From Vulcanimicrobiota bacterium (GTDB lineage Bacteria > Vulcanimicrobiota > Vulcanimicrobiia > Vulcanimicrobiales > Vulcanimicrobiaceae), in the NCBI GenBank assembly GCA_019233165.1, contig JAFAMS010000217.1, forward strand, positions 1 to 5,797: a DNA stretch of 5,797 nt. The letters are read 5' to 3'. Under the pieces are notes generated by a model. It made no database searches. It saw nothing but the letters and a program-made list of their open reading frames with translations, and was not told the origin of the DNA. The first letter of the stretch is position 1. Each line of letters starts with the position of its first letter. The position numbers and the translations under genes are program-made. Positions 5,163-5,797 of this stretch are shown one piece after another.

Positions 5163-5768
5163 GTGTCGCTCGAAATGCTCAATACGATCGCAAGTTTGCT
5201 GACCGTAACGATCGTAGCAACCACGGCTCTCGCCGCCCTCGTGCAGATGCGGCATTTGCGTGCCGGCAATCAAATCAACGCAGTGCTGACGATCGGCGAA
5301 AAGCTCGGCAGCCGGCAGTTTTCCGACGCGTTGACTTTGGTCAACTCCAGAATGGAAGAGCTTCTTGCCGATCCCGCATTTCGCGATCATGAGATTGCCA
5401 GATTCCGCCAGGCGCCGCCTCCTGTCGCGAGCGAGTCTCATCTCGAGATGCACCGGGCAGCGATCTTCGTCGGAAACACGCTGGACGAGATCGGTCTGCT
5501 GATCAAGAACAGGATCGTCGATCCGCGACTCATGGTCGACCAGTACTGCGCGATCGCGATCGGGGCGTGGAAGCGTCTGGAGTCCTATACGGCCTTAGGA
5601 CGTGATGCCAGTAGTGCGGAAACGTGGGACAATTTTGAATACTTTGCGGTCTTATCGGAAGATTGGTTGCGGCGTTATCCCAGTACGTATCCTCGGGGCG
5701 TCCGGCGGATGGAACTCCACAATCCGTGGTCGATCGCGGAAAGGGGCGAACGTGGCGTCGTGGCGTGA
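5163..5768 (+). CDS. DUF4760-like membrane-anchored protein of unknown function
   Basis: A 201-residue protein. Residues 3-28 (LEMLNTIASLLTVTIVATTALAALVQM in part) form one N-terminal membrane segment, followed by RHLRAGNQINAVLTIGEKL (30-48) and a soluble, mostly helical cytoplasmic domain with SRQFSDALTLVNSRM, LLADPAFRDHEIARF and a C-terminal aromatic-rich section (WKRLESY, WDNFEYFAVLSEDWLRRYP). This layout, one N-terminal helix then a helical domain with an F-x-x-A-x-x-x-V segment and a DPxFR stretch, resembles DUF4760 proteins; I have no function to offer. No catalytic motif is evident. GC content by hand count is about 57% over 5161-5700, against roughly 63-73% in sampled upstream lines, so the gene may have been acquired or may evolve under weaker constraint. 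It follows the acetyltransferase by 12 bases and overlaps the next reading frame by 17. Confidence 0.75.
   Translation: MSLEMLNTIASLLTVTIVATTALAALVQMRHLRAGNQINAVLTIGEKLGSRQFSDALTLVNSRMEELLADPAFRDHEIARFRQAPPPVASESHLEMHRAAIFVGNTLDEIGLLIKNRIVDPRLMVDQYCAIAIGAWKRLESYTALGRDASSAETWDNFEYFAVLSEDWLRRYPSTYPRGVRRMELHNPWSIAERGERGVVA
5741..5746 (+). promoter_or_regulatory. Shine-Dalgarno site for the MmcQ/YjbR-like gene
   Basis: AAGGGG with 5 bases to the GTG at 5752. It is the main non-homology reason for calling a start there rather than at the ATG at 5779. Confidence 0.5.
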
Positions 5769-5797
5769 CGTCCGGCGCATGGCGTTGGCGCTTCCGG
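5752..5797 (+). CDS. Probable MmcQ/YjbR (DUF419) family protein, 3' partial
   Basis: Only the first 15 codons are in the window: GTG then ASWRDVRRMALALP. The W-x-DVRR-x-ALALP opening is characteristic of the MmcQ/YjbR family of small (about 115-125 residue) DNA-binding-like proteins of unclear role, which usually start with Met-x-Thr/Ser-Trp-Asp-Asp-Val-Arg-Arg and continue after LALP with Glu. The frame stays open to the window edge, has a good ribosome binding site, and overlaps the upstream stop by 17 bases. With so few residues the family call is tentative. Confidence 0.6.
   Translation, partial: MASWRDVRRMALALP

Overview
The window reads as a compact, high-GC bacterial chromosome segment. 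Every supportable gene lies on the + strand. Gaps are very short (at most about 45 bases) and several genes overlap by 4 to 17 bases. Seven of the eight visible start sites look like GTG or TTG rather than ATG. The gene content is mostly housekeeping: release factor 2, an rRNA methyltransferase and a uracil-DNA glycosylase. A few accessory genes are mixed in. The lineage cannot be fixed from the sequence. An environmental high-GC phylum with little cultured representation (for example Eremiobacterota-like) would fit, but this is only a guess.

Layout: (1) bases 2-988, prfB (release factor 2), cut at the left edge; (2) 981-1877, a family 2 glycosyltransferase of the rhamnosyltransferase/WbbL type; (3) 1874-2230, a YbjQ/UPF0145-like protein; (4) 2227-2886, a family 4 (Fe-S) uracil-DNA glycosylase; (5) 2932-3591, a secreted single-domain fasciclin (FAS1) protein, preceded by an inverted repeat that includes its ribosome binding site; (6) 3603-4690, rlmN, carrying a one-base frameshift exactly inside its conserved FMGMGEP motif; (7) 4680-5150, a GNAT acetyltransferase closely resembling the AAC(3)-I aminoglycoside acetyltransferases; (8) 5163-5768, a membrane-anchored DUF4760-like protein with visibly lower GC; (9) 5752 to the right edge, the first 15 codons of a probable MmcQ/YjbR (DUF419) gene.

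The overlaps prfB/GT2/ybjQ-like/UDG suggest one translationally coupled unit. FAS1, rlmN, the acetyltransferase, the DUF4760-like gene and the MmcQ-like gene follow without an obvious terminator, so the whole window could be one transcription unit or two. The genes do not form one recognisable pathway. The nearest thing to a theme is the ribosome: RF2 in termination, RlmN modifying 23S rRNA and tRNA, and a putative aminoglycoside-modifying enzyme overlapping the rlmN stop.

I found no mobile element, CRISPR array, tRNA, rRNA or clearly new multi-gene system. The items most worth following are the AAC(3)-I-like gene, the exact nature of the rlmN frameshift, and the two inverted repeats at the starts of the FAS1 and rlmN genes.
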